Position numbers and translations under genes: made by a program
Assembly (NCBI GenBank): GCA_902801325.1
Contig: CADCHQ010000016.1
Coordinates: forward strand, 1-64,000
Length of the DNA: 64,000 nucleotides
DNA from: an uncultured Bacteroidales bacterium
GTDB lineage: Bacteria; Bacteroidota; Bacteroidia; Bacteroidales; Bacteroidaceae
Direction: 5' to 3'
The notes under the pieces: generated by a model
Seen by the model: the letters and a program-made list of their open reading frames with translations, nothing else
Databases searched by the model: none
Told to the model about the DNA's origin: nothing
In this document: positions 51,228 through 59,778 of the stretch, in pieces
How positions within the stretch are numbered: position 1 is the stretch's first letter
Layout: each line of letters opens with the position of its first letter

Positions 51228-51679
51228 TGAAAGTAGGTGACAAAGCCCCCGATATACTTGGCCGTGACGAAAACGGACAGGAAATTCGTCTGTCGGACTA
51301 TGCTGGTAAGAAGCTAGTGTTGTACTTCTATCCCAAAGACATGACCTCCGGTTGCACGGCTCAGGCATGCAGTCTGCGCGATAGTTATTCGGAACTCCGC
51401 AAACAAGGGTACGAGGTGTTGGGTGTAAGCGTTCAGGATGAGAAGAGCCACCAGAAGTTCATTGAGAAAAATCAATTGCCCTTCCACCTCATTGCTGACA
51501 CCGAGCAAGCACTCAGTCAAACCTTTGGCACATGGGGCGAGAAGTCGATGTATGGTCGCAAGTACATGGGTATGTTCCGCACCACCTTCATCATCAACGA
51601 GGAAGGTATTGTCGAGCGCATCATGCTTCCCAAGGAAATCAAGACAAAGGAACACGCCAACCAGATATTGAAGGGCTAA
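51227..51679 (+). CDS. bcp: thioredoxin-dependent peroxiredoxin, BCP/PrxQ type
   Basis: Reduces hydroperoxides in the cytoplasm. The 150-aa protein has the peroxidatic Cys43 and resolving Cys48 in SGCTAQACSLRD, with the 5-residue spacing of PrxQ enzymes, followed by the YGRKYMGMFRTTFIINEEG block. It starts in the gyrB stop codon, so it is translated from the gyrB message. Confidence 0.95.
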
Positions 51680-51720
51680 GGGTTAAGGACTAAAGATGAA
51701 GGGGTAAGAACAGAAGGATT

Positions 51721-51930
51721 ATGAAGAGCATATTGCACAACCTGAGAATATTGGGCGTCGTACTTTTCCTTTGCCGAAGATGGTTGGAGGTTCTCTATTG
51801 GCCAGGCCTCATCCTAATTGCCCTTCCAAGTCTGGTATTACTCTATTACTGGCGCGAGAACAAACGTTCCGACAACATTTGGAACATCATCATTCTTATT
51901 GCCGCCATCTTAGCAATGATAGGGTTATAA
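51721..51930 (+). CDS. small two-helix membrane protein
   Basis: A 69-aa protein with two or three hydrophobic segments (LRILGVVLFLCRRW, YWPGLILIALPSLVLLYYW and NIIILIAAILAMIGL) separated by basic residues. No family recognised. It lies 41 bp after bcp and directly before a strong bidirectional terminator, consistent with it being the last gene of the gyrB-bcp transcript. Confidence 0.6.
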   Translation: MKSILHNLRILGVVLFLCRRWLEVLYWPGLILIALPSLVLLYYWRENKRSDNIWNIIILIAAILAMIGL

Positions 51931-51935
51931 AAAAG

Positions 51936-51969
51936 AAGCGGGATGCTCAACTGAGTATTCCGCTTTTCT
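51936..51969. terminator. bidirectional terminator
   Basis: AAGCGGGATGCTCA (51936-51949) and TGAGTATTCCGCTT (51952-51965) form a 14-bp stem with two G-U pairs and a minimal loop, flanked by AAAA on the left and TTTTCTTT on the right. It serves both the plus-strand small gene and the convergent DUF3109 gene, whose stop codon lies in the stem. Confidence 0.85.
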
Positions 51970-52540
51970 TTAGTTCTTCAACCATTGTCTCTAGTTCCTG
52001 ATACCAACCTTCACCAAATCGTCGAACAAGGGGTTCACGAAGGTACTGATAGAGTCGGATATGTTCCCTTTTTCCTTTCTCAACCGCATCCTTACAGATA
52101 TCCCAGCGATGATAATTCAAACCGATAAGGCTTCCAATCTTCTTTTCGCGAATGGGATAGAGATGACAACTGATAGGACGCTGGCGAAGCAAACAACCAC
52201 AAGGACCACGAAAAGCACAATCCCGTCCATTCACGATACAAGTTACAAGTTCACCTTCAGGGTCGGCATAGGCCACACCTCCTTTGTCTATCTCGCTCTG
52301 TGCTGAAGCTGAGAGTTGGGGCCAGAGGTCATCCAATTGTTCTTCGATATCTGCAATCTCATCCATCGTAACAGGCGCACCAGCATCACCTTCTTCGCAA
52401 CAACGCCCTCCACACTTTGCAATATCGCACGCAAAGTATTCCGTAATGATATCCGGGGAAAGAAGAACATCGCCAACTTGAAGGATTGGCGGAAGGCTCT
52501 CCACCACACGAGGAGAGCAGGGAGAGGGGTTGCTTACCAT
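51947..52540 (-). CDS. DUF3109 cysteine-rich protein
   Basis: A protein of about 197 aa with the DUF3109 cysteine pattern CDIAKCGGRCCEEGDAGAP, CIVNGRDCAF, GPCGCLLRQRPISCHLYP and WDICKDA, probably binding metal; the family has no assigned function. I place the start at ATG 52540, overlapping ung by 7 bp. The first 15 residues (VSNPSPCSPRVVESLPPI) precede the usual family start and are encoded by a palindromic CTCTCC/GGAGAG sequence, so they look like a repeat-derived extension. Confidence 0.85.
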   Translation of the reverse strand: MVSNPSPCSPRVVESLPPILQVGDVLLSPDIITEYFACDIAKCGGRCCEEGDAGAPVTMDEIADIEEQLDDLWPQLSASAQSEIDKGGVAYADPEGELVTCIVNGRDCAFRGPCGCLLRQRPISCHLYPIREKKIGSLIGLNYHRWDICKDAVEKGKREHIRLYQYLREPLVRRFGEGWYQELETMVEELKKSGILS

Positions 52541-53199
52541 ATTATAGGTGTTTGCCCATGCTGTTGCAGATAGGCATTGCAACGACTAAACTGGTGCTTG
52601 CCGAACCAACCTCCACGATTGGCACTAAGCGGTGAGGGATGAACAGACTCGAGGACAAGATTCTTTGACTTATCAATCATCCAAGCCTTACCTCGAGCAA
52701 AACCGCCCCAAAGCATGTAGACAATATTCTCTCGATGTGTTGCCAAAGCATGAATTGCTGCATCGGTAAACTGCTGCCATCCGATTGCTGCATGACTATT
52801 GGCCTGATGTGCGCGGACTGTAAGTGTAGCGTTCAAAAGCAATACACCTTGTTCTGCCCATCTAGTCAGGTTACCCGAGGGAGGAATAGGTGCGCCTAAG
52901 TCGTTAGATATTTCCTTGAAGATGTTCTGAAGCGAAGGAGGGAATGGCACTCCGTCTTGCACCGAGAAACTAAGCCCATGCGCTTGACCGGGTTCATGAT
53001 AAGGGTCTTGCCCGAGAATAACCACCTTCACCTGATCGAAAGGAGTCTGGTTGAAAGCATTGAATATAAGCCTTCCAGGAGGATAGCACACCCCTGCGGC
53101 ATATTCACTATGCACCGACTTCACCAATTGGGCGAAGTAAGGCTTATCAAATTCGGAGGCGAGCTGGTTACCCCAACTCGCCTCAATCTTTACATTCAT
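52534..53199 (-). CDS. ung: uracil-DNA glycosylase, family 1
   Basis: Removes uracil from DNA, starting base-excision repair. The 221-aa protein has the water-activating GQDPYHEPGQAHGLSFSV motif (Asp65), VLLLNATLTV, and the leucine-intercalation loop HPSPLSANRGGWFG. It starts one base after the gpmI stop and overlaps the DUF3109 gene. Confidence 0.96.
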   Translation of the reverse strand: MNVKIEASWGNQLASEFDKPYFAQLVKSVHSEYAAGVCYPPGRLIFNAFNQTPFDQVKVVILGQDPYHEPGQAHGLSFSVQDGVPFPPSLQNIFKEISNDLGAPIPPSGNLTRWAEQGVLLLNATLTVRAHQANSHAAIGWQQFTDAAIHALATHRENIVYMLWGGFARGKAWMIDKSKNLVLESVHPSPLSANRGGWFGKHQFSRCNAYLQQHGQTPIIW

Positions 53200-53200
53200 A

Positions 53201-54718
53201 TTAATCCTTTATCAGGCACTTACCTGTCATGTCGGCCGGTTGTTCAAGGCCCATGATATGCAAGATGCTGGGAGCGACATCGGCCAGCACACCATCCTCA
53301 ACCTTAGCCTCGCGGTTCTCTGTAATATAGATGAAAGGCACGGGGTTCAAGGAGTGTGCAGTGTTTGCACTACCATCCGGATTGATGGCATTGTCGGCAT
53401 TACCGTGGTCGGCAATAATAATGGTCTCGTAGTCAGTAGCCAAAGCTGCATCGACAACCTCACCCACACACTGGTCAACTGCTTTAACGGCCTTCTCGAT
53501 AGCCTCATACACACCTGTATGACCCACCATATCACCATTGGCGAAATTAACCACGATGAAATCGTACTTATTTTCCTTGATGGCTGCAACCAGTTTGTCC
53601 TTAACCTCGAAAGCACTCATTTCAGGCTTCAGGTCATAGGTCTGTACCTTAGGACTGGCCACCAAAATGCGATCCTCACCTTCATAAGGAGTCTCGCGAC
53701 CACCATTGAAGAAGAAGGTAACATGGGCATACTTCTCTGTCTCGGCAGTATGCAGTTGCTTCAGGCCCTTGGCTGCAATGTACTCGCCAAGCGTGTTCAT
53801 TACGTTTTCCTTCGGGAACAGGATGTGAACGCCCTTGAACGAAGCATCGTAAGGAGTCATGCAATAGTATTGAAGTCCGGGAATGGTCTTCATACCCTGC
53901 TCTTCCATATCCTGCTGAGTCAATACGATGGTCAGTTCCTTAGCGCGGTCGTTACGGTAGTTGAAGAAGATAACCACATCGCCTTCCTTGATAGTACCGT
54001 CAACGTTCGTGTTATTGATGGGCTTGATGAACTCGTCGGTCACGCCTTCATCATAGCTGTCCTGCATGGCCTCCACCATATCAGTAGCCTGATGGCCTTC
54101 GCCCGAGATGAGCAAGTCATAGGCAACCTTCACACGATCCCAACGCTTATCGCGGTCCATTGCATAGAAACGACCTATGATGCTTGCGATGTGAGCATTG
54201 CGACCCTTGATGTGGTCCGTCAGTTCCTGAATGAAAGTAATACCGCTTCTGGGGTCGGTATCACGTCCGTCCATGAAACAGTGGATGTAAGTCTCCTTAA
54301 TACCGTATTCCTCCGAGATGTCAGTAAGTTTAAAAAGGTGGTCCAATGAAGAGTGAACGCCACCGTTCGAAGTCAGACCCATCAGGTGAACAGCCTTACC
54401 ATTAGCTTTGGCATATTCGTAAGCATTCACTATCTCGGGGTTCTTCATAATGCTTCCGTCCTTGCAGGCACGGTTAATCTTCACTAAGTCTTGGTAGACA
54501 ATGCGTCCTGCACCGATGTTCAGGTGACCGACCTCAGAGTTTCCCATCTGTCCGTCGGGCAAACCAACGTTCTCACCGCTTGCCAGAAGCTGGCTATGAG
54601 GATAAGTTGCATTGATCTTGTCAAGGTTGGGCGTAGGAGTCTGATAGATTACATCGCCCTTCGACTTGTTACCGATACCCCATCCATCGAGTATCATCAA
54701 AAGTGCTTTCTTTGCCAT
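53201..54718 (-). CDS. gpmI: 2,3-bisphosphoglycerate-independent phosphoglycerate mutase
   Basis: Interconverts 3- and 2-phosphoglycerate in glycolysis using two Mn ions. The 505-aa protein from ATG 54718 ([16 protein letters not shown]) has the phosphoserine motif [17 protein letters not shown], the [13 protein letters not shown] block and the metal-binding [17 protein letters not shown]. The 16-residue upstream extension overlaps the promoter and is not family-like. First gene of gpmI-ung-DUF3109. Confidence 0.96.
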   Translation of the reverse strand: MAKKALLMILDGWGIGNKSKGDVIYQTPTPNLDKINATYPHSQLLASGENVGLPDGQMGNSEVGHLNIGAGRIVYQDLVKINRACKDGSIMKNPEIVNAYEYAKANGKAVHLMGLTSNGGVHSSLDHLFKLTDISEEYGIKETYIHCFMDGRDTDPRSGITFIQELTDHIKGRNAHIASIIGRFYAMDRDKRWDRVKVAYDLLISGEGHQATDMVEAMQDSYDEGVTDEFIKPINNTNVDGTIKEGDVVIFFNYRNDRAKELTIVLTQQDMEEQGMKTIPGLQYYCMTPYDASFKGVHILFPKENVMNTLGEYIAAKGLKQLHTAETEKYAHVTFFFNGGRETPYEGEDRILVASPKVQTYDLKPEMSAFEVKDKLVAAIKENKYDFIVVNFANGDMVGHTGVYEAIEKAVKAVDQCVGEVVDAALATDYETIIIADHGNADNAINPDGSANTAHSLNPVPFIYITENREAKVEDGVLADVAPSILHIMGLEQPADMTGKCLIKD

Positions 54719-54755
54719 AATAATTGTTTTATATGTTTTTTCTTGTTTTCGCGCG

Positions 54756-54786
54756 CAAAGATACAATAATATATTTAAAAAACAAA
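54756..54786 (-). promoter_or_regulatory. promoter of gpmI
   Basis: Minus-strand TTTG (54783-54786), 19-bp spacer, TATCTTTG (54756-54763); transcript start near 54749, about 30 nt before the ATG. Confidence 0.8.
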
Positions 54787-54794
54787 ATGAAAAC

Positions 54795-57683
54795 CTACCT
54801 ATCTTCGGGATAGCTGATGCCTGTGAGCGGTTGTCCGTCCTTAGTCATACCTTCGGCAGACACCGTAAGTCTGGTGGAACGACTATTATTGAAGAAGCGA
54901 ATGGTAGCATGTCCCTGAGCATCCAGCTCCACGTTAGGATTCCAATAAAGCGTGCGACGATAGTCGGTAGGTTCGGTTGGACGTTGCTTCGAATAATCGG
55001 GCTGATAGAAGTCCTCGCATACGGCAAAGCCCGTGAGAACCATTCGTCGATCGCGCCAGGTCATGCGCTGTCCACCATCCTCAAACCGATGCAAGTCAAC
55101 GACAACCGTTGGCTGATTCGACTGAGTGTAAGTCCCACTTCCCTCACGTCGAGGTGCATAGTCAGTGAAGACATATACCTTGTCGAGGCGAGGCAGGTGG
55201 TCATACATGCTCTTGGTTTGCAGGGAGACGAAAGGCGCATTTTCGATCATCCTTTGCATATTATCATAGCGCGGATCAGTACTGAGAGAGGTCGATTGCA
55301 ACTCTGCTTCCTTGAAGAGCATCACTCCAGACCCGACTGGTTTCGTATTGATGCGAGTCTCTACAATATAGGCTCGTTCCATGCCCATATCGCCAACGAA
55401 TGTGCGAGCGATATCGTCCACAAAGCGACGAGCACCCGTGTAATAACCAGGACACAAGCCTGCATCGATGGTCTGATTAAAGGCATCGTAAGCATCAAGC
55501 ACGAAGGCTGGTTTCGTGGGATCAAACTTACGAAAGACCGTACGACGACTCGCGCGTACTGTAACCTCATCCATCACCACGACGTCATCGCCCGGACGCT
55601 TTATCTGCTTCCCACTACGAGCCTGTGGAACTGCCGTCTGGTAGAACGAATAAGGTTTTACAAAACGTGGGAAGATAGTTTTCAGACGGACATAGAACTC
55701 AGGATAGTTGAGTCGTTCCTTTTCGTCTTCATTCACAGCCACCCAGATGTGTTCCTTGCCAGACTTCCACTTGGTGGTGTCTGAAGCCGCGAGTGAGAAG
55801 TGGCAAGCCTGATAGAAACGTGGTGCTTCTATCTTGAAGTGACCCTTATTGAACGTAGGCATTTCGCCTTCCACAATACCGTTCTTCACACCAGGCTGTA
55901 CGAATTCGGCGTGCAACAGCACCTCGTTCTTCATGCTTCCAGCGTCTTCCTTCGTCAATCGACCCTCAAGATACGTGTGGTCCATCTCACGTTGATTACC
56001 CCATAGAGCCATCATTGCACGCATTCCACCCATAGATGCGGAATCGCTCGAGGTATATATTCGAACCACATTCTTCTCTATCAAGTTTACAACGTCAGGA
56101 GAGAACGGACGTTCGTACAAAGGCGTCCCCGACGAATCGGCTCCTCTTATGAACGATTCTATATAGGAAGCGCGAGACAGCAGGTCCTCTTGTTCTTCTG
56201 CCATATAAGGATTTACATCGCCCGTCAGCACTTCTGTGCGTTCATAGGGTTCGTTCATTGCAAAAGCCCCAGGCGTAGCCATCTCTTGCCAAGAATAACG
56301 ACGCCAACCTTGCACCATCAGCAATAAGTCGAGCGAAGTCCTATGTTCCTCATCGTCTGCCTCGAAGAAGTAGGCGGGATTCTCCACGAATCCACGTATC
56401 TGACTCGCCAACAGCATCTCGGTAAGCATATTGCCCGAATCGAAGGTATAATCGGAATGAGCCGCATCGCGAACGGCAAGGGAAAGACTGGGTTGAGGAA
56501 GCGTCTCGACGTTCAGTTCAATCTGCTCGTATGGTTCATACTTGTCCTTTACCCCTGAAATGGTGATGTTCTGAGGCGTGAAATCAGGTTGACGGACAAA
56601 CACCAGACGGTCGGCATAGATTCGACCTTCGGCATTAAATACGGTAAGCTGAATTACGCCTGTAGGAAGCTTCTCCAACGGAACGACTGCCGAAAGTTCG
56701 CCACCAGGGCCAAGCTGTTGAAAGTCCTTCTGCACACCATGAGACGAAACCGTCAAGCCCAATGGTTCTTGAGCTGCCTTCCCTTTTGCAAAAAGCGTCA
56801 AATGTATGCCGTCGGCTTGCACGTCGGCCTGCAAAGCCACACCCTCCTGAACGGGTTTAGGCAAGCGCACTTCCTGCGTGCCCCCCTCCCACTTGAACGT
56901 GCATTTTTCCGCCATTCCATCGGTAAAAAAGACTCCTCGACCGCGATTAAACGTCTCTGCGTTCTGGTCTCCTATGGTGAGCGTTCCCTTAAGGTGACGC
57001 CCGTCTTCGTCGTTAGCCTCAAAGGCGAGGCGGTTCTTCACACCGGCCACCAAGTTTCCTCCCTCTGGATAGAAAGTGACAACCGCCTTAGGTTTCTCTT
57101 CCTTCTGAGCCACCAGTCGCTGCAGTGGGCGCAAGGTCATCTCCTGCGCATAATCACCGGCCTCGCGCGGATGGTCATAGACGGGAAACACTCGGCTATA
57201 TAGCTTTTCATAGTCGCGATAATAGTCCTTCGCCATTTCCTTTGAGAAGAACCAATCCTCAGCCTGCGTCGTATGAGGATGTTCCGTACGTCCCCAGTTG
57301 AGTTGCCAACGGGTGTAGGCTCTCAGTTCATAATACCCACTATAAATGGTATCAGGCAAAACGAACGAACCATAACCGGTGCCTGCGTTCATCTCAATTT
57401 TCTGGCGCTCAACGAGATAGCCATCGTTGTTGAAGAGCTCTACGTACAACAAGCGGCTCAATGAGGAAGGCTTGCCGTCGCTCAAGCGCATGTAGGCCTT
57501 GAAATATATGGTATCACCCAGATAGTAACAGCTATTGTCCATGTGCACAAAAACTTCCTCCTGGGGCAGGTTCTGCCCAAAGAGTTGCAAGCGTTGTGCC
57601 CATCCTTCGAGTGAAGTGGGATTCTGAGCCAAGGCGAACGTAAAGTTGAGAATCAAAAGAATAAGAGATGCGGTTCGTTTCAT
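54795..57683 (-). CDS. large exported MG2/TonB-plug-like protein
   Basis: A protein of about 962 aa from ATG 57683 ([20 protein letters not shown] signal peptide). The N-terminal half has macroglobulin-like (MG2) strands: [20 protein letters not shown] and [15 protein letters not shown] near 30-130. Around residue 680 the pattern [13 protein letters not shown] resembles the start of a TonB-receptor plug domain, followed by [10 protein letters not shown] and a C-terminal [19 protein letters not shown] beta module. Such proteins are frequent in Bacteroidetes; their function is not established, but they are thought to be periplasmic or outer-membrane linked. Single gene behind a good promoter. 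Confidence 0.78.
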   Translation of the reverse strand: MKRTASLILLILNFTFALAQNPTSLEGWAQRLQLFGQNLPQEEVFVHMDNSCYYLGDTIYFKAYMRLSDGKPSSLSRLLYVELFNNDGYLVERQKIEMNAGTGYGSFVLPDTIYSGYYELRAYTRWQLNWGRTEHPHTTQAEDWFFSKEMAKDYYRDYEKLYSRVFPVYDHPREAGDYAQEMTLRPLQRLVAQKEEKPKAVVTFYPEGGNLVAGVKNRLAFEANDEDGRHLKGTLTIGDQNAETFNRGRGVFFTDGMAEKCTFKWEGGTQEVRLPKPVQEGVALQADVQADGIHLTLFAKGKAAQEPLGLTVSSHGVQKDFQQLGPGGELSAVVPLEKLPTGVIQLTVFNAEGRIYADRLVFVRQPDFTPQNITISGVKDKYEPYEQIELNVETLPQPSLSLAVRDAAHSDYTFDSGNMLTEMLLASQIRGFVENPAYFFEADDEEHRTSLDLLLMVQGWRRYSWQEMATPGAFAMNEPYERTEVLTGDVNPYMAEEQEDLLSRASYIESFIRGADSSGTPLYERPFSPDVVNLIEKNVVRIYTSSDSASMGGMRAMMALWGNQREMDHTYLEGRLTKEDAGSMKNEVLLHAEFVQPGVKNGIVEGEMPTFNKGHFKIEAPRFYQACHFSLAASDTTKWKSGKEHIWVAVNEDEKERLNYPEFYVRLKTIFPRFVKPYSFYQTAVPQARSGKQIKRPGDDVVVMDEVTVRASRRTVFRKFDPTKPAFVLDAYDAFNQTIDAGLCPGYYTGARRFVDDIARTFVGDMGMERAYIVETRINTKPVGSGVMLFKEAELQSTSLSTDPRYDNMQRMIENAPFVSLQTKSMYDHLPRLDKVYVFTDYAPRREGSGTYTQSNQPTVVVDLHRFEDGGQRMTWRDRRMVLTGFAVCEDFYQPDYSKQRPTEPTDYRRTLYWNPNVELDAQGHATIRFFNNSRSTRLTVSAEGMTKDGQPLTGISYPEDR

Positions 57684-57742
57684 TATTGTCCGATTAAGCA
57701 TGTTAATGAGGTCTATCTCCAAAGAGATAGACTTTTCAACGG

Positions 57743-57774
57743 CAAAGATAAGAATAAATAATGAATCATGCAAA
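57743..57774 (-). promoter_or_regulatory. promoter of the MG2/plug-like gene
   Basis: Minus-strand TTTG (57771-57774), 20-bp spacer, TATCTTTG (57743-57750). The start near 57736 gives a leader of about 50 nt and excludes the longer reading frame from 57830. Confidence 0.8.
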
Positions 57775-57853
57775 AAAGTACCAAAGCGAAACCAGTTCCT
57801 TGCATAAAAACGGGAAAAAGAAGACTGCAAACTGACAAATATCTCGCGAAAAA

Positions 57854-57963
57854 TTGAACCTAGGCCTTATTGCCATCGAACCTATATTCGATTGACCTCG
57901 AACCTATGTTCGTTTGCCATCGAGCCTATGTTCGATCATACCCGAACCTAAATATTCCGACAC
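57854..57963 (-). repeat. array F: 22-bp periodic intergenic repeat (inverted)
   Basis: Five units start at 57854, 57876, 57898, 57920 and 57942. On the minus strand the core reads GAACATAGGTTCGAGG or GAATATAGGTTCGATG, the same as array C. It lies between two divergent promoters (57743-57774 and 58015-58022). The rest of 57684-58027 holds only these promoters. Confidence 0.85.
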
Positions 57964-58014
57964 CAACAATTACATTAATAAATAAGGTAGCGACGGAGTT
58001 TCGACTTTTTTTCG

Positions 58015-58022
58015 TATCTTTG
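58015..58022 (+). promoter_or_regulatory. -7 box of resB-ccsA
   Basis: TATCTTTG followed by C, only 5 bp before the ATG at 58028. With the usual start 6-8 bp after the box, the mRNA would begin at or next to the start codon. Confidence 0.6.
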
Positions 58023-58027
58023 CCACC

Positions 58028-58945
58028 ATGAAGGATGAAACACGAGATAAAACGATAGAGCGCAAGCCTTGGAACTTGCTTGAAGGCTTTGCCATTGGCG
58101 CAGTGCTCATCGGCATTGGATTGATACTGCAATGGACCATAGGCCCTGTCGTGTGGTCGGTCTTCTCCTGGCCTGTCAACGGCATAACTTTGGCTCTGTT
58201 CCTTTTGGCAATCGGCCTCATGACTGTGCTTGCAAAGCAGTGTCGTCTCTTCCGCTTTCTCAGTACCCAACAGGTGGCCATTCCCACACTCGTCTATGCA
58301 GTTGTGCTGACCATCGTGATGGGACTCACCCAGCAGAAGTCGGACGGACGAGGCATCGAAAACATGCTCTCGTACTGGCCTTTTGTCCTCATCTATGCCC
58401 TTATGGCCATCGTCCTGGGGATGGTTTGCCTGCGTCGGCTTCTCCACTTCCGCTTTTCCATTGCGAACCTGCAATTCATGGCCTTCCACTTGGGTCTTTT
58501 CATCGTACTCCTCACAGCTACGCTTGGCAATGCCGACATGCAACGGCTGAAGTTAATCACCTTCGTTGGGCAGATAGAATGGCGAGGTGTGAACGAGGAG
58601 AATCGAGTTGTCGAGACACCGTTAGCCATTGAGTTAAAGCGGTTTATCATGGAAACGTACGACAACGGGCAACCTAAGCGCTATGCTTCGGAAATTGTTG
58701 TACGCACGAAATCTGGGAATGTCAAGCACGCCATAGTTGACGTGAACAAACCCGTACGCATAAATGGATGGAAAATCTATCAATACGGCTATGACACGCA
58801 AAAGGGAGCTCAGTCGCAGATGAGCATCCTCGAACTCGTTCGCGACCCTTGGTTGCCTGCAGTTTACACTGGGATATACTTGATGTTGTTTGGTGCTTTA
58901 CTCATGTTCATGCGGAAAGGCAGAAAGGAGGAAAAACGTCGATGA
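58028..58945 (+). CDS. resB: cytochrome c biogenesis protein ResB-like
   Basis: Part of the System II haem-handling complex that delivers haem to apocytochrome c in the periplasm. The 305-aa protein has four membrane helices (about 21-38, 47-66, 83-100, 112-132, with a fifth near 152) then a periplasmic beta domain (LAIELKRFIMETYDNGQPKR, VDVNKPVRINGWKIYQYGYD) and a last helix near 283. KPWNLLEGFAIGA is the family N-terminus, so ATG 58028 is right even though it almost touches the -7 box. It overlaps ccsA by 4 bp. No cytochrome gene is nearby. Confidence 0.88.
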   Translation: MKDETRDKTIERKPWNLLEGFAIGAVLIGIGLILQWTIGPVVWSVFSWPVNGITLALFLLAIGLMTVLAKQCRLFRFLSTQQVAIPTLVYAVVLTIVMGLTQQKSDGRGIENMLSYWPFVLIYALMAIVLGMVCLRRLLHFRFSIANLQFMAFHLGLFIVLLTATLGNADMQRLKLITFVGQIEWRGVNEENRVVETPLAIELKRFIMETYDNGQPKRYASEIVVRTKSGNVKHAIVDVNKPVRINGWKIYQYGYDTQKGAQSQMSILELVRDPWLPAVYTGIYLMLFGALLMFMRKGRKEEKRR

Positions 58946-59736
58946 ATTGGGACTTTTTTGTCTATTTTGCAGCTTTTGCACTCATTCATTGGGCATTTGG
59001 CGCTTGGGCAGCATGGAAAGGAAAACGACGTGCCGCTATTGGCATTACCGTCATAGGCCTCCTCATCTTCTTTTCCTTCATTCTCGCTATGTGGATTACG
59101 ATGAATCACCCACCTTTGCGAACGATAGGAGAAACGCGTCTGTGGTACTCTCTGTTCCTTCCTCTGGTAGGCCTCATCATCTATACGCGATGGAAATATC
59201 GTTGGATTCTTTCCTTCTCGACCTTGATGGCAACGGTCTTCATCTGCATCAACATCTTCAAGCCCGAGATTCACACACAGGCCTTGATGCCAGCCCTGCA
59301 AAGCCCGTGGTTTGTTCCGCACGTCATCGTATATATGTTCGCCTATGCCCTGTTGGGTGCTGCAACATTGGTAGCCGCGTGGATGCTGATTAAGGGTGGG
59401 AAGTCCGAAATGAGAGACGAAAGAGCAGACGAGAATCCGCTCGAGAGTTTGATAAACATCGGACTTGCCTTCATGACGTTCGGCATGCTCTTTGGAGCAC
59501 TTTGGGCAAAGGAAGCATGGGGCCACTATTGGTCGTGGGACCCTAAGGAGACTTGGGCGGCCATCACCTGGATGTCATATCTCGTCTATCTTCACTACAT
59601 TCGTCTGCCTCGCCACAACACAAAGATAGCCCTTTGGGGACTGATACTCTGTTTCCTTCTGCTGCAAATGTGCTGGTGGGGAATCAATTATCTGCCATCG
59701 GCCATAGGAAGTAGCGTGCATACCTATACTAATTAA
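58942..59736 (+). CDS. ccsA: cytochrome c biogenesis protein CcsA
   Basis: Haem-exporting and haem-ligating partner of ResB. A 264-aa protein from ATG 58942 (MNWDFFVYFAAFALIHW) after the Shine-Dalgarno sequence AAAGGAGGAAAAACG, about eight membrane helices, with the tryptophan-rich WWD-type motif GALWAKEAWGHYWSWDPKET and conserved histidines (HVIVYMFAYALLG, YLHYIRLPRHN). In Bacteroides, resB-ccsA usually follow nrfHA nitrite reductase genes; here they stand alone. Confidence 0.9.
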   Translation: MNWDFFVYFAAFALIHWAFGAWAAWKGKRRAAIGITVIGLLIFFSFILAMWITMNHPPLRTIGETRLWYSLFLPLVGLIIYTRWKYRWILSFSTLMATVFICINIFKPEIHTQALMPALQSPWFVPHVIVYMFAYALLGAATLVAAWMLIKGGKSEMRDERADENPLESLINIGLAFMTFGMLFGALWAKEAWGHYWSWDPKETWAAITWMSYLVYLHYIRLPRHNTKIALWGLILCFLLLQMCWWGINYLPSAIGSSVHTYTN

Positions 59737-59778
59737 TAGTAACGTCGCAACAAGAATACACTAACCAATACATTTAAT

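Noticed and set aside
53240..54349. 369-aa plus-strand ORF
   Set aside because: Entirely antisense to gpmI, whose active-site motifs are intact.
54666..55784. 372-aa plus-strand ORF
   Set aside because: Antisense to the end of the MG2/plug-like gene and the start of gpmI; no recognisable domain.
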